Shown here: positions 18,342-26,802 of the stretch, in pieces
How the letters are laid out: each line of letters opens with the position of its first letter
How positions within the stretch are numbered: position 1 is the first letter of the stretch
Assembly (NCBI RefSeq): GCF_001905125.1
Contig: NZ_LWLE01000007.1
Location: forward strand, 1,881 to 65,880
Origin: Streptomyces sp. TSRI0281
GTDB taxonomy: Bacteria; Actinomycetota; Actinomycetes; Streptomycetales; Streptomycetaceae
DNA length: 64,000 bases
Reading direction: 5' to 3'
Notes under the pieces: model-generated
Seen by the model: only the letters and a program-made list of their open reading frames with translations
Databases searched by the model: none
What the model was told of the DNA's origin: nothing
Translations under genes and position numbers: made by a program

Positions 18342-18518
18342 GCTTTCCCCGCGCGTGCGGGGGTGGTCCCGTTACTCTCACCTGTGGGTCCATCCCCGCA
18401 TGCGCGGGGAGCACTCTTAGCTGATGACAGTCTCGACGGTCAGATCAGGGCGTTCGCCGGTCTGATGCTGAGACTGTCATCAGGTGAAAGTACCCCCCGC
18501 GCATGCGGGGATGGATCC
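18342..18518. CRISPR. CRISPR-repeat-like 29-bp palindromes in alternating orientation
   Basis: Three related 29-bp units lie at 18342-18370, 18386-18414 and 18490-18518. Each has the CCCCGC...GCGGGG palindrome and flanks typical of actinobacterial type I-E repeats. The orientations are minus, plus, minus, with gaps of 15 and 75 bases, so this is not a normal array. Between the last two units is a 14-bp inverted repeat, CTGATGACAGTCTC (18421-18434) with its complement at 18470-18483. No cas gene is in the window. It may be a relic array or a palindromic element. Confidence 0.55.
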
Positions 18519-18757
18519 GAAGACAAGAAGAGGCAGCCGCCAGACCTCGAAATTGCGAGAGGTTAACTTGGAGGGGTCTACCCTTTCCGTCCTTACTGTC
18601 GCTTGTGCGTCGCCCGCCAACGGCGCTGAGCCCAGAAACGCGGGCCGCGGTGCGTTAACACCGCGGCCCGTCACGTCGCGGTGCGGCTAACACCGTGACG
18701 TAGTGCGCCTACTGGCGCACGACTGTTGCAACACAGTCAGAAAGGGGACTCGGGCTG

Positions 18758-18883
18758 TCAGTCACGCCACCATTCGCGCGCCTTGTCGATCGCTTCGAGA
18801 AGAAGCCGACCAAGCGTTGCGAAGAAGGTGGCTCGGTTCCAGTCCGAGTCCTCTTTCCTGCGGCGAACACCTCTGCGCCCCAT
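18758..18883 (-). CDS. Small amphipathic protein
   Basis: This 41-residue frame starts MGRRGVRRRKEDSDWNR and ends EAIDKAREWWRD. It has a strong AAGGGGGG ribosome site before its ATG. It is basic at the start and helical and aromatic at the end, and could associate with membranes. The surroundings from 18519 to 19441 are otherwise without convincing genes and have lower GC than the operons. No family is known. Confidence 0.4.
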   Translation of the reverse strand: MGRRGVRRRKEDSDWNRATFFATLGRLLLEAIDKAREWWRD

Positions 18884-19349
18884 GACGCCCCCCTTGCGAT
18901 AGTGCCTAACTACGTTGTGAGCACCGGGGGTGGCGTAGTGCTGACACAAAGCCATTGCCAGGGAAGACCCTAGAAGAGCGGGGCGGGGCGCGGAGTGCTT
19001 TCGTCTGATCTCCCGGAAGTTCAGCCCGCGTAGCTCGACCCCATGGCGGAGCATTGAACCGGGTTGGAACGAGCACAGACGACGGACGGCCAGCCCACGC
19101 GCTGGCTGCGGTCCCCGGCCAAGGCATCTCGCCCGGTTGAGCAGTTCACCCCGGGAAGCCCGTCCCTGACGGTATGCGGGGCGAGTTCACCACAATGCCG
19201 CAGAGCCACGCAGATCAGGCAAGGTGCGTGGTGGTCTGGTCAAGGCCGATACCTCGGGCACCGGGTGCGGGTCTCTTGGAGACAGGTGGGCGGCACTCCC
19301 CCTCGAACTACTCCCCGTCCTGACGAATCGGGGCATATACCAGCGTTTT

Positions 19350-19369
19350 CCGGCCGGGCCAAATCGCGG
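19350..19369. repeat. Dispersed 20-bp motif upstream of the relaxase-like gene
   Basis: CCGGCCGGGCCAAATCGCGG is identical to 28607-28626, and the bases beyond it are similar (ATTCTGCGGAT versus TTCCTCCGGAT). Both copies lie within 100 bases upstream of the first gene of an operon. This suggests a common promoter element or operator. Confidence 0.5.
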
Positions 19370-19441
19370 ATTCTGCGGATTCTCTCTCTGCCGACCCGAG
19401 CACTCGGGTCCTTCTCGCTACTCCCGTTCGAGGTAGACGCC

Positions 19442-20740
19442 GTGATCGCCCACCTGCAGCGCGCCAGCAACACCGCTGACCTGCTCTCGTACCTGTACGG
19501 GCCGGGCGAACGCGGTAACCACACCAGTCCCCGGCTGATCGCGGGCGACGGCCACGGAGCCCCGATCGAGCTGCTCGCCGAGTCTGGCTCGCTGCCCTAC
19601 TTGGCCCACGCCCTCGACGCTCCCCTCGAACGCCTCGGGGCCCGCGCACCCGAACGGCCGGTATGGATCTGCTCGGTCCGTTCCGACCCGCGTCGGCCGG
19701 ACCTCACCGACTCGCAGTGGGCCACCGTCGCCCGCCGCCTGGTGGCCGCCACCGGTATCGCCCCGGACGGCGATCCGGATGCCTGCCGGTGGATCGCCCT
19801 GCGCAACCAGCCCCGGCAGGTGCACGTCGTGGCCACCCTCGCTCGTGAGGACGGCAGCCTCCACAACGCCTACCGCGACGCGTTCCGCCTCCAAACCGAG
19901 TGCCATCGCCTCGCCGCCGAGCTGGGTCACGGGCCCACCGCTCCACACCCGATCCCCCGCACCCAGGAGACCCACGTGCTTGCCCCCTCCATCACCATCA
20001 CCACCGAGCCCAGCGGCAGCGTCTCGGCGAAGGGTGCCAGCGACGACCTTTCCGCCACGCTCCTCAAGCACGCCGGCTTCCAGCAGATCGAGGACTGGTA
20101 CGGCCGACGCCATCGCCTTCCCACCACCACCCCGCCCCCCATTCGCGCCGCCACCGCCACCTACGCGGCCGAGATGCTCCGCGCCGCCCGCTACGGTGTC
20201 GACCTCGACCCATCCCTCGACACCGGCCGGGTGACCACCCCGGCAAACCCGCTCGGGCCCTACACAGCCGGAGCGGAACTCCTCCGACTCACCGACCAGA
20301 TCAGGTCCGCCGAGAACAGTGAGGACCTTCGGCGGACGGTCGACCACCTCCTTCATCCCGAGCACGGCGCGCTGGAGCGTGTCCGGGAAGCACTGGAAGG
20401 TGTCCAGGAAGCGCTGGAGGCGGCAGGCGAGCAGATCACCGACCTCGACGACGAGGCGTACCAGCTCGCCGACCGGTTCGGCTCCGCTGCGGAGTTCGTC
20501 AGCTCGGCGCAGTCGGAACTCGTCGACTGGGAGATCGAGTTGCACCGCTTCGGCCACGTGCCGCAGTCCCCGGCCGAGACGCGGACGCGCTCTCCGAGGT
20601 TCCCCGACCCCCGAAGCGCCGCTCTCGCCACATCGCCTGCGGCGGCCAAGGCCAAGGTCGCCTCGCCCCTCGGTGCCGGGGCAGCGGACGCCAGCGCGGC
20701 CATACGTCCGTCGCAGGCACCCGGCCCTCGGACGCGGTGA
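19442..20740 (+). CDS. Degenerate relaxase-like protein with conserved C-terminal tail (5)
   Basis: The GTG start is chosen at GAGGTAG; an upstream extension in frame has no ribosome site. Of 432 residues, the first 170 match the N-terminus of the relaxase at 42874-44646 (LLSYLYGPGERGNHT versus LLVYLYGPGKRDEHT; WICSVRSDP versus WHCSVRTDP). The metal-binding H-A-D-D-H-I-H of the relaxase is N-Q-P-R-Q-V-H here, so two of three His are lost. A coiled-coil stretch (ALERVREALEGVQEALEAAGEQI) precedes the tail core RSAALATSP and the end PGPRTR. It is probably not a nickase. It could bind DNA or be an exported relaxosome-related protein. Confidence 0.72.
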   Translation: MIAHLQRASNTADLLSYLYGPGERGNHTSPRLIAGDGHGAPIELLAESGSLPYLAHALDAPLERLGARAPERPVWICSVRSDPRRPDLTDSQWATVARRLVAATGIAPDGDPDACRWIALRNQPRQVHVVATLAREDGSLHNAYRDAFRLQTECHRLAAELGHGPTAPHPIPRTQETHVLAPSITITTEPSGSVSAKGASDDLSATLLKHAGFQQIEDWYGRRHRLPTTTPPPIRAATATYAAEMLRAARYGVDLDPSLDTGRVTTPANPLGPYTAGAELLRLTDQIRSAENSEDLRRTVDHLLHPEHGALERVREALEGVQEALEAAGEQITDLDDEAYQLADRFGSAAEFVSSAQSELVDWEIELHRFGHVPQSPAETRTRSPRFPDPRSAALATSPAAAKAKVASPLGAGAADASAAIRPSQAPGPRTR

Positions 20741-22008
20741 CCCAGATGATCTCTTCACACGCTCCCACCGCCGGTCTGCCGCGCACCTATCTCATGCGGG
20801 CCGCCGACGCTCTGGCCAGCGCGACGACTACCTACGCCATCCCGCTCCTGGTCCTGGTAACCACCGGTTCCACCGCCCTGACCGGCCTTGCGTTCCTCCT
20901 CGAATGGTCGCCTCGTCTGGCTTCCTTCGCCTTCGCCGGATCGCTGGTCGACCGGTGGAGTGCCGGCCGTGTCTTCCGGATATCCAACCTGGTCCGAACC
21001 GTCGTGGTCGTCCTGACCGGTGCGGTGCTGCTCGCCCTGCCCAGCGCCGGGACGATGACCACTTGTGTTGTCCTGACCTTCGGCGCTGTCTCCGGGCTGC
21101 TCACCGAGGTCTCCTTCGTCGCGGTGGAGACTCTCGGAGCTGATTCGAGCCGCCGGTTGGGCAGTGCGGCTCACCGTGTGCAGGCCGTGCAGACCGGGAT
21201 CGACCAGGGCGCGATGCTCGTCGGTCCGCTCCTGGGCGGCCTGCTGCTGCTGGCCGGCCCCACCGTGCTGCTGGCCGTGGTCGCACTGTTGGCCTTGACC
21301 GCTGCCGCGACCACATCTGGCGATGTGGCCGCCACGGAACACCGCCCGGTGCCCAGCAGCCTTATGACAGGTTGGGCAACCCTTCGCCGTACCCCAGCTC
21401 TTGCCTGGTTGATCGGTGGCCTGGCCGCCTCCAACTTGGCCACCGGCGTCTTGCAGGCCGCCGCCCCGATCACGGTTATCCACCACTTCCACTACTCCAC
21501 CGCCGCTGTGGGTTCGGTCTGGAGCGCGGCAGCCGTTGCCTCTCTGATTGCCGTGTGGGCCAGCCGCCGTGCGATCGACCGCTTCGGCATCTGGTCGGTC
21601 GGCGCGGTGGCAGCCGCTGTCTCAACCGCGGCATGCCTGGCGACCGCCCTGGCTCCGAATTTCACCGCGTACACCGCGGCGGTGGCGGTGGTCATGGCTG
21701 GCGAAGGCGTGATGATCGTCGTCCTGCGCACGCTGCGGTCCCGCCTCATCCCGGTGCAGGCGTTCGGCTCCACCCTGGCAGTGACGATCATCCTGGTGCT
21801 GCTGCCGCTTCCGCTGGCCGGAGCCCTGATCGCGATCGTCTCCACCGCTGAGATTCCGCGACTGCTGCTGGCGTGCGCCGTTGTCCAGGGCCTGGTGCTG
21901 AGTGCCTGCTTCGCCGGTCTGCGGCGTCACCGGACTGCCTGCGAACTGCCCCATCCGCAAGTTCCTGCACATCACAAGGAGCCCGCCCCAGCAGCGGATG
22001 CCCTGTGA
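20737..22008 (+). CDS. MFS transporter
   Basis: This 423-residue protein of the major facilitator superfamily has about twelve hydrophobic helices, with W-S-P-R-L-A-S-F-A-F-A-G-S-L-V-D-R-W in the family's first cytoplasmic loop. It starts with a GTG overlapping the stop of the relaxase-like gene. It is directly followed by an ATP-grasp ligase gene, a pairing typical of amino-acid-ligase/exporter units. I infer that it exports the ligase product. It is cargo inside a transfer operon rather than a transfer component. Confidence 0.85.
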   Translation: MTQMISSHAPTAGLPRTYLMRAADALASATTTYAIPLLVLVTTGSTALTGLAFLLEWSPRLASFAFAGSLVDRWSAGRVFRISNLVRTVVVVLTGAVLLALPSAGTMTTCVVLTFGAVSGLLTEVSFVAVETLGADSSRRLGSAAHRVQAVQTGIDQGAMLVGPLLGGLLLLAGPTVLLAVVALLALTAAATTSGDVAATEHRPVPSSLMTGWATLRRTPALAWLIGGLAASNLATGVLQAAAPITVIHHFHYSTAAVGSVWSAAAVASLIAVWASRRAIDRFGIWSVGAVAAAVSTAACLATALAPNFTAYTAAVAVVMAGEGVMIVVLRTLRSRLIPVQAFGSTLAVTIILVLLPLPLAGALIAIVSTAEIPRLLLACAVVQGLVLSACFAGLRRHRTACELPHPQVPAHHKEPAPAADAL

Positions 22009-22082
22009 AGGGGCGTTGGACGGCCCGGTGCACCCTGCCTCTTCTCCTCCCCTGCCCACCACCGCCCCACGGAGGCTTTCCC

Positions 22083-23315
22083 ATGTCCCGATCCACTCGC
22101 CCGCTGCTGATCGTCGTCGGCGGAACCGATCCCGTCTATCGCGGCTACTGCGTCGAGCGGGCCGCCGCCGCGTACCCGATCGCGCTGATCGACACCAAGC
22201 AGCCGTCCTGGCAGCAGCACCTGATGGTCGACCACGAGGTCGCCGACACCCACGACCCGGAGGCCGTGGTCGCTGCCGGCTTGGCCCTGGCCGCTCGGCA
22301 TCCCATCGCCGGAGTCGTCACCTGGGACGAGTACACGCTCGTGCCGACCGCTGAACTCGCTGCCCGGCTCGGCGTGCCCGGCAACAGCGCGGCGGCGATG
22401 ACCGCCTGCCGGGACAAGGCGACCAGTCGCCGCCTGTTCGCCGAGCACAGCGTGCCCTCGGCCACGTCCACCCGCGTCGATACTCTGGCCGAGGCGACCG
22501 ACGCCGCGCTCCGCACCGGCTTCCCGGTCGTTCTCAAGCCTTCCTCCCACGCGGCCAGCATCGGCGTGGTCCGCGTCGATACGCCCGAGGGACTGCCCAC
22601 CGCCTGGGAGTTCGCTGCCGCTGGAGCCGGTGAGCAGGGCCCGGAAGGCAGCGGTGTGCTGGTCGAGGAGTACCTGTCCGGCCCGGAGATATCGGTGGAG
22701 TGCGTCACCCAGAACGGCGTCACCACCGCGCTGGCCGTCACCCGCAAGGAGGTCGCCTTCCCTCCGTACTTCGAAGAGGTCGGCCACACCGTCGATGCCG
22801 ACGACCCGCTCCTGCCCGAGGTCACCCCCGTCGCCCTCCAGGCCGTCCGGGCGCTGGGCGTCACCGACGGCGTCCAGCACGTGGAGATGCGCCTCACCGC
22901 GTCCGGTCCGCGGATCATCGAGGTCAACTCCCGGATCGGCGGCGACCTGATCGGCAAGCTCGTCCGCCTTGCCACCGGCCTCGACCTGCCCCGGATCGCT
23001 GCCGACATCGCCTGCGGGCAGATTCCCGACCTGACGCCCACGGCGCACACCACCGCTGCGATCAAGATCCTCTATCCCCCGGCCACCGGCATCCTCTCCA
23101 CTCGGAACCTGGCGATCGTCCCTGGTCCGGAGTACCCGTGGCTGTACGAGGTGACCTGGCTCCGCGATGTCGGAGAGCGCGTCGTACTGCCGCCTACGGG
23201 CGACCTCGACACCAGCCGAGTCGGCTTCCTCATCGTCTCCGCCGATAGTCCCGATGCAACTCGGGACTGGCTCTCGTCCCTCGCCGACCGTCTGACCCTG
23301 TCAGTCACACCGTGA
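22083..23315 (+). CDS. ATP-grasp ligase (amino-acid or peptide ligase type)
   Basis: This 410-residue enzyme has a ribosome site GGAGG before its ATG. ATP-grasp features are visible: a nucleotide-binding strand FPVVLKPSSHAASIGV (about residues 150-165), VLVEEYLSGPEISVECV (about 197-213) and the metal-binding R-I-I-E-V-N-S-R-I-G-G-D (about 278-289). It would join a carboxylate to an amine with ATP hydrolysis. The general build matches the carnosine-synthase/BacD-like L-amino-acid ligases. With the preceding MFS gene it could make and export a small peptide. Confidence 0.83.
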   Translation: MSRSTRPLLIVVGGTDPVYRGYCVERAAAAYPIALIDTKQPSWQQHLMVDHEVADTHDPEAVVAAGLALAARHPIAGVVTWDEYTLVPTAELAARLGVPGNSAAAMTACRDKATSRRLFAEHSVPSATSTRVDTLAEATDAALRTGFPVVLKPSSHAASIGVVRVDTPEGLPTAWEFAAAGAGEQGPEGSGVLVEEYLSGPEISVECVTQNGVTTALAVTRKEVAFPPYFEEVGHTVDADDPLLPEVTPVALQAVRALGVTDGVQHVEMRLTASGPRIIEVNSRIGGDLIGKLVRLATGLDLPRIAADIACGQIPDLTPTAHTTAAIKILYPPATGILSTRNLAIVPGPEYPWLYEVTWLRDVGERVVLPPTGDLDTSRVGFLIVSADSPDATRDWLSSLADRLTLSVTP

Positions 23316-23506
23316 ACCTGCCGGTGCCTTCTTCCGCCACAAGACCGGCCTCCGGACCCGAAGTCCGTCCATCCCGGGTGGGGAGCACGTCTGCCGCAGG
23401 CCCCACCCAGCCCCGAAATCCAGCAGGGCGAGCTCTCCGTTGCCCCGCCCCTCCCACACCCGATAGTCCCGACCGCCAACTCCCTTCCCGAACAGGAGCT
23501 GCCTCG

Positions 23507-23686
23507 ATGACCAGCAGAAGAGCACCGCGCGCCCCGCCCATCACTCGCCTGCGCTCACTCCCAGGACCACCATGCCCGCACCGCGTACCAGCGCGCCGTC
23601 GACCACCACCGGCTCGGACGCGCTCCTCTACCTCCACTTCGGCATACTCGGCATCACGCTCGCCTTCGGTTCGTTGGCCTGGCTGA
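23507..23686 (+). CDS. Out-of-frame leader ORF overlapping the coupling-protein gene
   Basis: A 59-residue frame begins MTSRRAPRAPPITRLRS, with CAGGAG before its ATG. Its nucleotide start repeats that of the leader at 11370, and both lie 61-65 bases before the ATG of a large conjugation gene. The downstream ATG (23572) lies inside in another frame. It may control translation; a protein role is unproven. Confidence 0.3.
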   Translation: MTSRRAPRAPPITRLRSLPGPPCPHRVPARRRPPPARTRSSTSTSAYSASRSPSVRWPG

Positions 23687-25362
23687 ACGGCAATCTCACC
23701 AATTCCCTCTTCGGCAGCGGGCCTTGGTCTCCGTTCAGTGCCACCGACGCGCTTCTTCACCCTGATGTGCTGTGGCCGCATCTGAGCCCCACGGCCCTGC
23801 TGGTCGGTGCGCGGATCATCCCTGGCCTGCTGTCCGTCTGCCTCGCCGTCCTCGGCCTGGTGCTATGGATGCGCCTGCGCGGCGGCGCGCAGAACGGCCT
23901 CGCCCGGAAGGCCGACCTCGCTCCGCTGCTGGACAAGGAGATCACCGCCAAGGCCAGGAGCTTGCGGCCGTCCCTGAGCGGCGGCCGGGAGTGTAAAGAG
24001 GTCGCCCCTGCTGACCGCGGCATCCTGCTCGGCACTTTCTCCCCGGGGCGGGCCAGTGTCCGCGCGTCCTGGGAGGACGTGATCGTCGCGATCATGGCTC
24101 CGCGAAGCGGTAAGACCTCGGGACTCGCGATCCCCGCGATTCTCGCGGCACCCGGCCCGGTTCTGCTCACCAGCAACAAGGCCGCGAACGATGCCTTCAC
24201 CGCGACGGTGGACGCTCGCGCCGAGGTCGGCACGATCTGGGCCCTCGACCCTCAGCAGATCGCCCACCACCCGCGCGAGATGTGGTGGGACATCCTGGCC
24301 GATGCCCGCGACCTCGCCGGGGCGAAACGTCTGGCCGGACACTTCGTCGCCGCCAGCGTGGACGAGTCGAACGGCTCCGATTTCTGGTCCACCGCCGCGA
24401 GTAACACGCTCGGCGCGCTGTTCCTCGCTGCTGCCAGCCGTCGACGGCCGATCACTGATGTCCTGGCCTGGCTCGCCTCCCCCGCCGACCGGACGCCGGT
24501 CGACCTGCTCACCGATGCCGGTCACGACGCGGTCGCCGCCCAGCTCCAGGGCACCGTCTCCGGTGCGACCGAGACCCGCGATGGCATTTTTGAAACGGCG
24601 AGGCAGTACGCGAGCTGTCTGCTCGACCCCGACATCGCGGCCTGGGTCACTCCCGCCAAGGACCTCCCCGAGTTCAAGCCCTTCGCCTTCGCCACCTCCC
24701 GCGACACCTTGTACCTCCTCAGCAAGGACGGCGGCGGCAGCGCGTCCGCGATCATCGCCGCAGCGGCCGACGCCGTGATGCGCGCGGCCGTGGTCGTCGC
24801 CGAGCGCTCCGGCGGACGGCTCGACCCGCCCGCCCTGTGCGTCCTCGACGAAGCCGCGAACGTCTGCAAAATCTCGGATCTCCCCGACCTGTACAGCCAC
24901 TTGGGCAGCCGGGGCGTCATCCCGATGACGATCCTGCAGTCCTACCGGCAGGGCCAGCGGTGCTGGGGCGAGGCTGGAATGGACGCCCTCTGGTCCGCCG
25001 CCACCGTCAAAATCATCGGAAGCGGCATCGATGACGCCGACTTCGCCGACCGCCTCAGCAGGCAGGTCGGTGACCACGACGTCCAGACCACCTCGGTCTC
25101 AACCAGCGACAGCGGCAAGTCCACCTCGGTGAGCATGCGTACCGAGCGGATCCTGCCGCCCGATGCGATCCGCGCCCTGCCCAAGGGCAAGGCACTGCTC
25201 CTGGCCACCGGCATCCGGGTCGCCATGCTCGACCTCCGCCCCTGGTACGAGGAGCCCTCCGCCAAGGTGGTCGGCCCGGCCTCCGCCCGCGCGACGAAGG
25301 CCATCACCGAGCGGGCCCGCGCGAAGACCCACGGCCGCAACGACTTCGGGCTGTCGGCATGA
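23572..25362 (+). CDS. VirD4/TraG-type coupling protein
   Basis: This 596-residue ATPase recruits relaxosome and protein substrates to the type IV channel. Two N-terminal membrane segments are present (about residues 19-40 and 79-100), then Walker A in IMAPRSGKTSGLAIP (about residues 173-187) and Walker B in LCVLDEAANVCKI (about 422-434), followed by SRGVIPMTILQSYRQGQ. This is the layout of VirD4/TraG proteins. It would be the receptor for any C-terminal secretion signal, so it matters for the tailed proteins around it. The stop overlaps the next start. Confidence 0.9.
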   Translation: MPAPRTSAPSTTTGSDALLYLHFGILGITLAFGSLAWLNGNLTNSLFGSGPWSPFSATDALLHPDVLWPHLSPTALLVGARIIPGLLSVCLAVLGLVLWMRLRGGAQNGLARKADLAPLLDKEITAKARSLRPSLSGGRECKEVAPADRGILLGTFSPGRASVRASWEDVIVAIMAPRSGKTSGLAIPAILAAPGPVLLTSNKAANDAFTATVDARAEVGTIWALDPQQIAHHPREMWWDILADARDLAGAKRLAGHFVAASVDESNGSDFWSTAASNTLGALFLAAASRRRPITDVLAWLASPADRTPVDLLTDAGHDAVAAQLQGTVSGATETRDGIFETARQYASCLLDPDIAAWVTPAKDLPEFKPFAFATSRDTLYLLSKDGGGSASAIIAAAADAVMRAAVVVAERSGGRLDPPALCVLDEAANVCKISDLPDLYSHLGSRGVIPMTILQSYRQGQRCWGEAGMDALWSAATVKIIGSGIDDADFADRLSRQVGDHDVQTTSVSTSDSGKSTSVSMRTERILPPDAIRALPKGKALLLATGIRVAMLDLRPWYEEPSAKVVGPASARATKAITERARAKTHGRNDFGLSA

Positions 25363-25589
25363 GCGCGCCCACGCCGCGTCTCGGGCGGTCCGTACGCTCG
25401 CCGGTCGTTCTGCTCGACGGCCAGTGGTGGCTGGTCAGCGGGGCAGGCCCGATTCTCGCCACTGATCCCACGTTCACCAGCATGCTGGACGGCTTCGCCC
25501 AGGCGATGGCCGCCGCCGACCAGGCGGTCGCCGACCTCCGTGCCCGGCAGAGCGAGCCGCCCACTCCCGATGCAGGAGGTGAGCGGTGA
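25359..25589 (+). CDS. Small hypothetical protein after the coupling protein
   Basis: This 76-residue protein is coupled on both sides (ATGA at 25359 and a GTGA overlap at 25586). It has a short beta-like start (VVLLDGQWWLVSGAGPIL) and a helical acidic end. No family is recognised. Its tight placement suggests a role with the coupling protein. Confidence 0.65.
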   Translation: MSAPTPRLGRSVRSPVVLLDGQWWLVSGAGPILATDPTFTSMLDGFAQAMAAADQAVADLRARQSEPPTPDAGGER

Positions 25590-26758
25590 ACCCGCTGCTG
25601 GCTGCCGAGCAGGCGGTGCTCGGCTCCGTGCTGCTCGATCCGGGCCAGCTCCGGCATCTTGACTGGCTCTCGCCGGACCACTTCTACCGACCGGTCCACC
25701 AGGCGCTGTTCGCCGCGCTGCGCAAGCTCGGAAACGACGGCCACCCCGCGTTGGCCGAGAAGTCCGTACCGCTGTCATGGGTGACCGATGCGGTCGACGA
25801 GGCCAGCCTCCACGTACGGGGGCTGATCGCAGTGTACGCCCACACCCTGATCCAGTCCTGCCCGCGTCCCGCGCACGCTCCGGTGTACGGCCGCATGGTG
25901 CTGGAAGGCGCGATCCATCGCAGCATCACTGCACACGCGATCCGTCTTCACCAAGTTGCCCGCGCCGACGCCTTGCAAGGCGAGGTCGCGGAGGCCCTGC
26001 ACTACGCGGATGTTCTGACCGGGGTACTCAGCGATCTCGCACAGCGTTGGGGAACCGAACCGCGCCCGGTCGCGCCTGCTACTCCACCGGCCACCGCCCC
26101 GGCCGCCCCGCCACCGGTTCGGGCCGACCAGGTCGCCGAGGACGAGCGGTTCCTTCTTGCCGTCCTTGGCGAGCGGCCGAGGGCCATGGCTGAGGTGGTG
26201 GGCTGGCTGCGGCCGGGCGATTTCGCCGACCCAGCCCACGGACAGCTCTACCGGTGCCTCGGCGCGTTGCACCACCGGGGCGAGCCCATCGATCGGATCA
26301 CCCTGCTCTGGGAAGCCCAGCGGCGCGGCCTGCTGGCCGACGGCACGCTGTCTAGCGACCAGCTCACCGCCATCTGCGACGGCGTGGGTCCAGGCAGCGC
26401 CGAATGGCTCGGCGAGCTGGTGATGCGCTCCTCGGTCACCCGCACAGCGGCAACCTCTGCGCGTGCCATCCGAGCCCTGGCGGAGGACGAGACTCTGGCC
26501 CCCGGGCAGCTCATCAATCACGCCCTGCACGCGCTCGGCCCACTCGACGACGTACGTACCCGCTGGCAGTCCGCGAACGGCCGCCCCGCTCCGACACCGA
26601 CAGCCCCAGCCCCTTCGCCGAACGGGCCTCCCCCCGCGCAGGTGCACGCCGCCCTCGCCCGCAGCACGCCGCGCCCAACCTCGCCGCCGCCCCCGGCCCG
26701 GCCCGGCTCTGCGCCCATCCCGGCCGCCGCGCGACCGCCCTCTCGCGGACATGGCTGA
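25586..26758 (+). CDS. Protein with two DnaB N-terminal domains and conserved tail (6)
   Basis: This 390-residue protein has two copies of the DnaB-helicase N-terminal fold: AAEQAVLGSVLLDPGQLRHL...FYRPVHQALFAALRKL (about residues 5-50) and AEDERFLLAVLGERP...FADPAHGQLYRCLGALHHRG (about 183-232). No RecA-type ATPase domain follows, so it cannot be a helicase. It ends in the shared tail, core QVHAALARSTPRP, last residues PSRGHG. DnaB N-terminal domains bind primase. It may act as a primase or replisome adaptor delivered with plasmid DNA, which is inference. Confidence 0.75.
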   Translation: MNPLLAAEQAVLGSVLLDPGQLRHLDWLSPDHFYRPVHQALFAALRKLGNDGHPALAEKSVPLSWVTDAVDEASLHVRGLIAVYAHTLIQSCPRPAHAPVYGRMVLEGAIHRSITAHAIRLHQVARADALQGEVAEALHYADVLTGVLSDLAQRWGTEPRPVAPATPPATAPAAPPPVRADQVAEDERFLLAVLGERPRAMAEVVGWLRPGDFADPAHGQLYRCLGALHHRGEPIDRITLLWEAQRRGLLADGTLSSDQLTAICDGVGPGSAEWLGELVMRSSVTRTAATSARAIRALAEDETLAPGQLINHALHALGPLDDVRTRWQSANGRPAPTPTAPAPSPNGPPPAQVHAALARSTPRPTSPPPPARPGSAPIPAAARPPSRGHG

Positions 26759-26802
26759 ACCCTTCCCCTGCCCGTCGCTCGTCCTCTCCGTTGGGATTCA
26801 CC

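Noticed and set aside
18342..18518. A functional CRISPR array
   Set aside because: Repeats alternate in orientation, spacing is irregular and no cas genes are present; kept only as repeat-like elements.
18363..18566. Small ORF with P-S-P-H-A-R-G-A-L type sequence
   Set aside because: This is the well-known spurious translation of CRISPR-like repeats.
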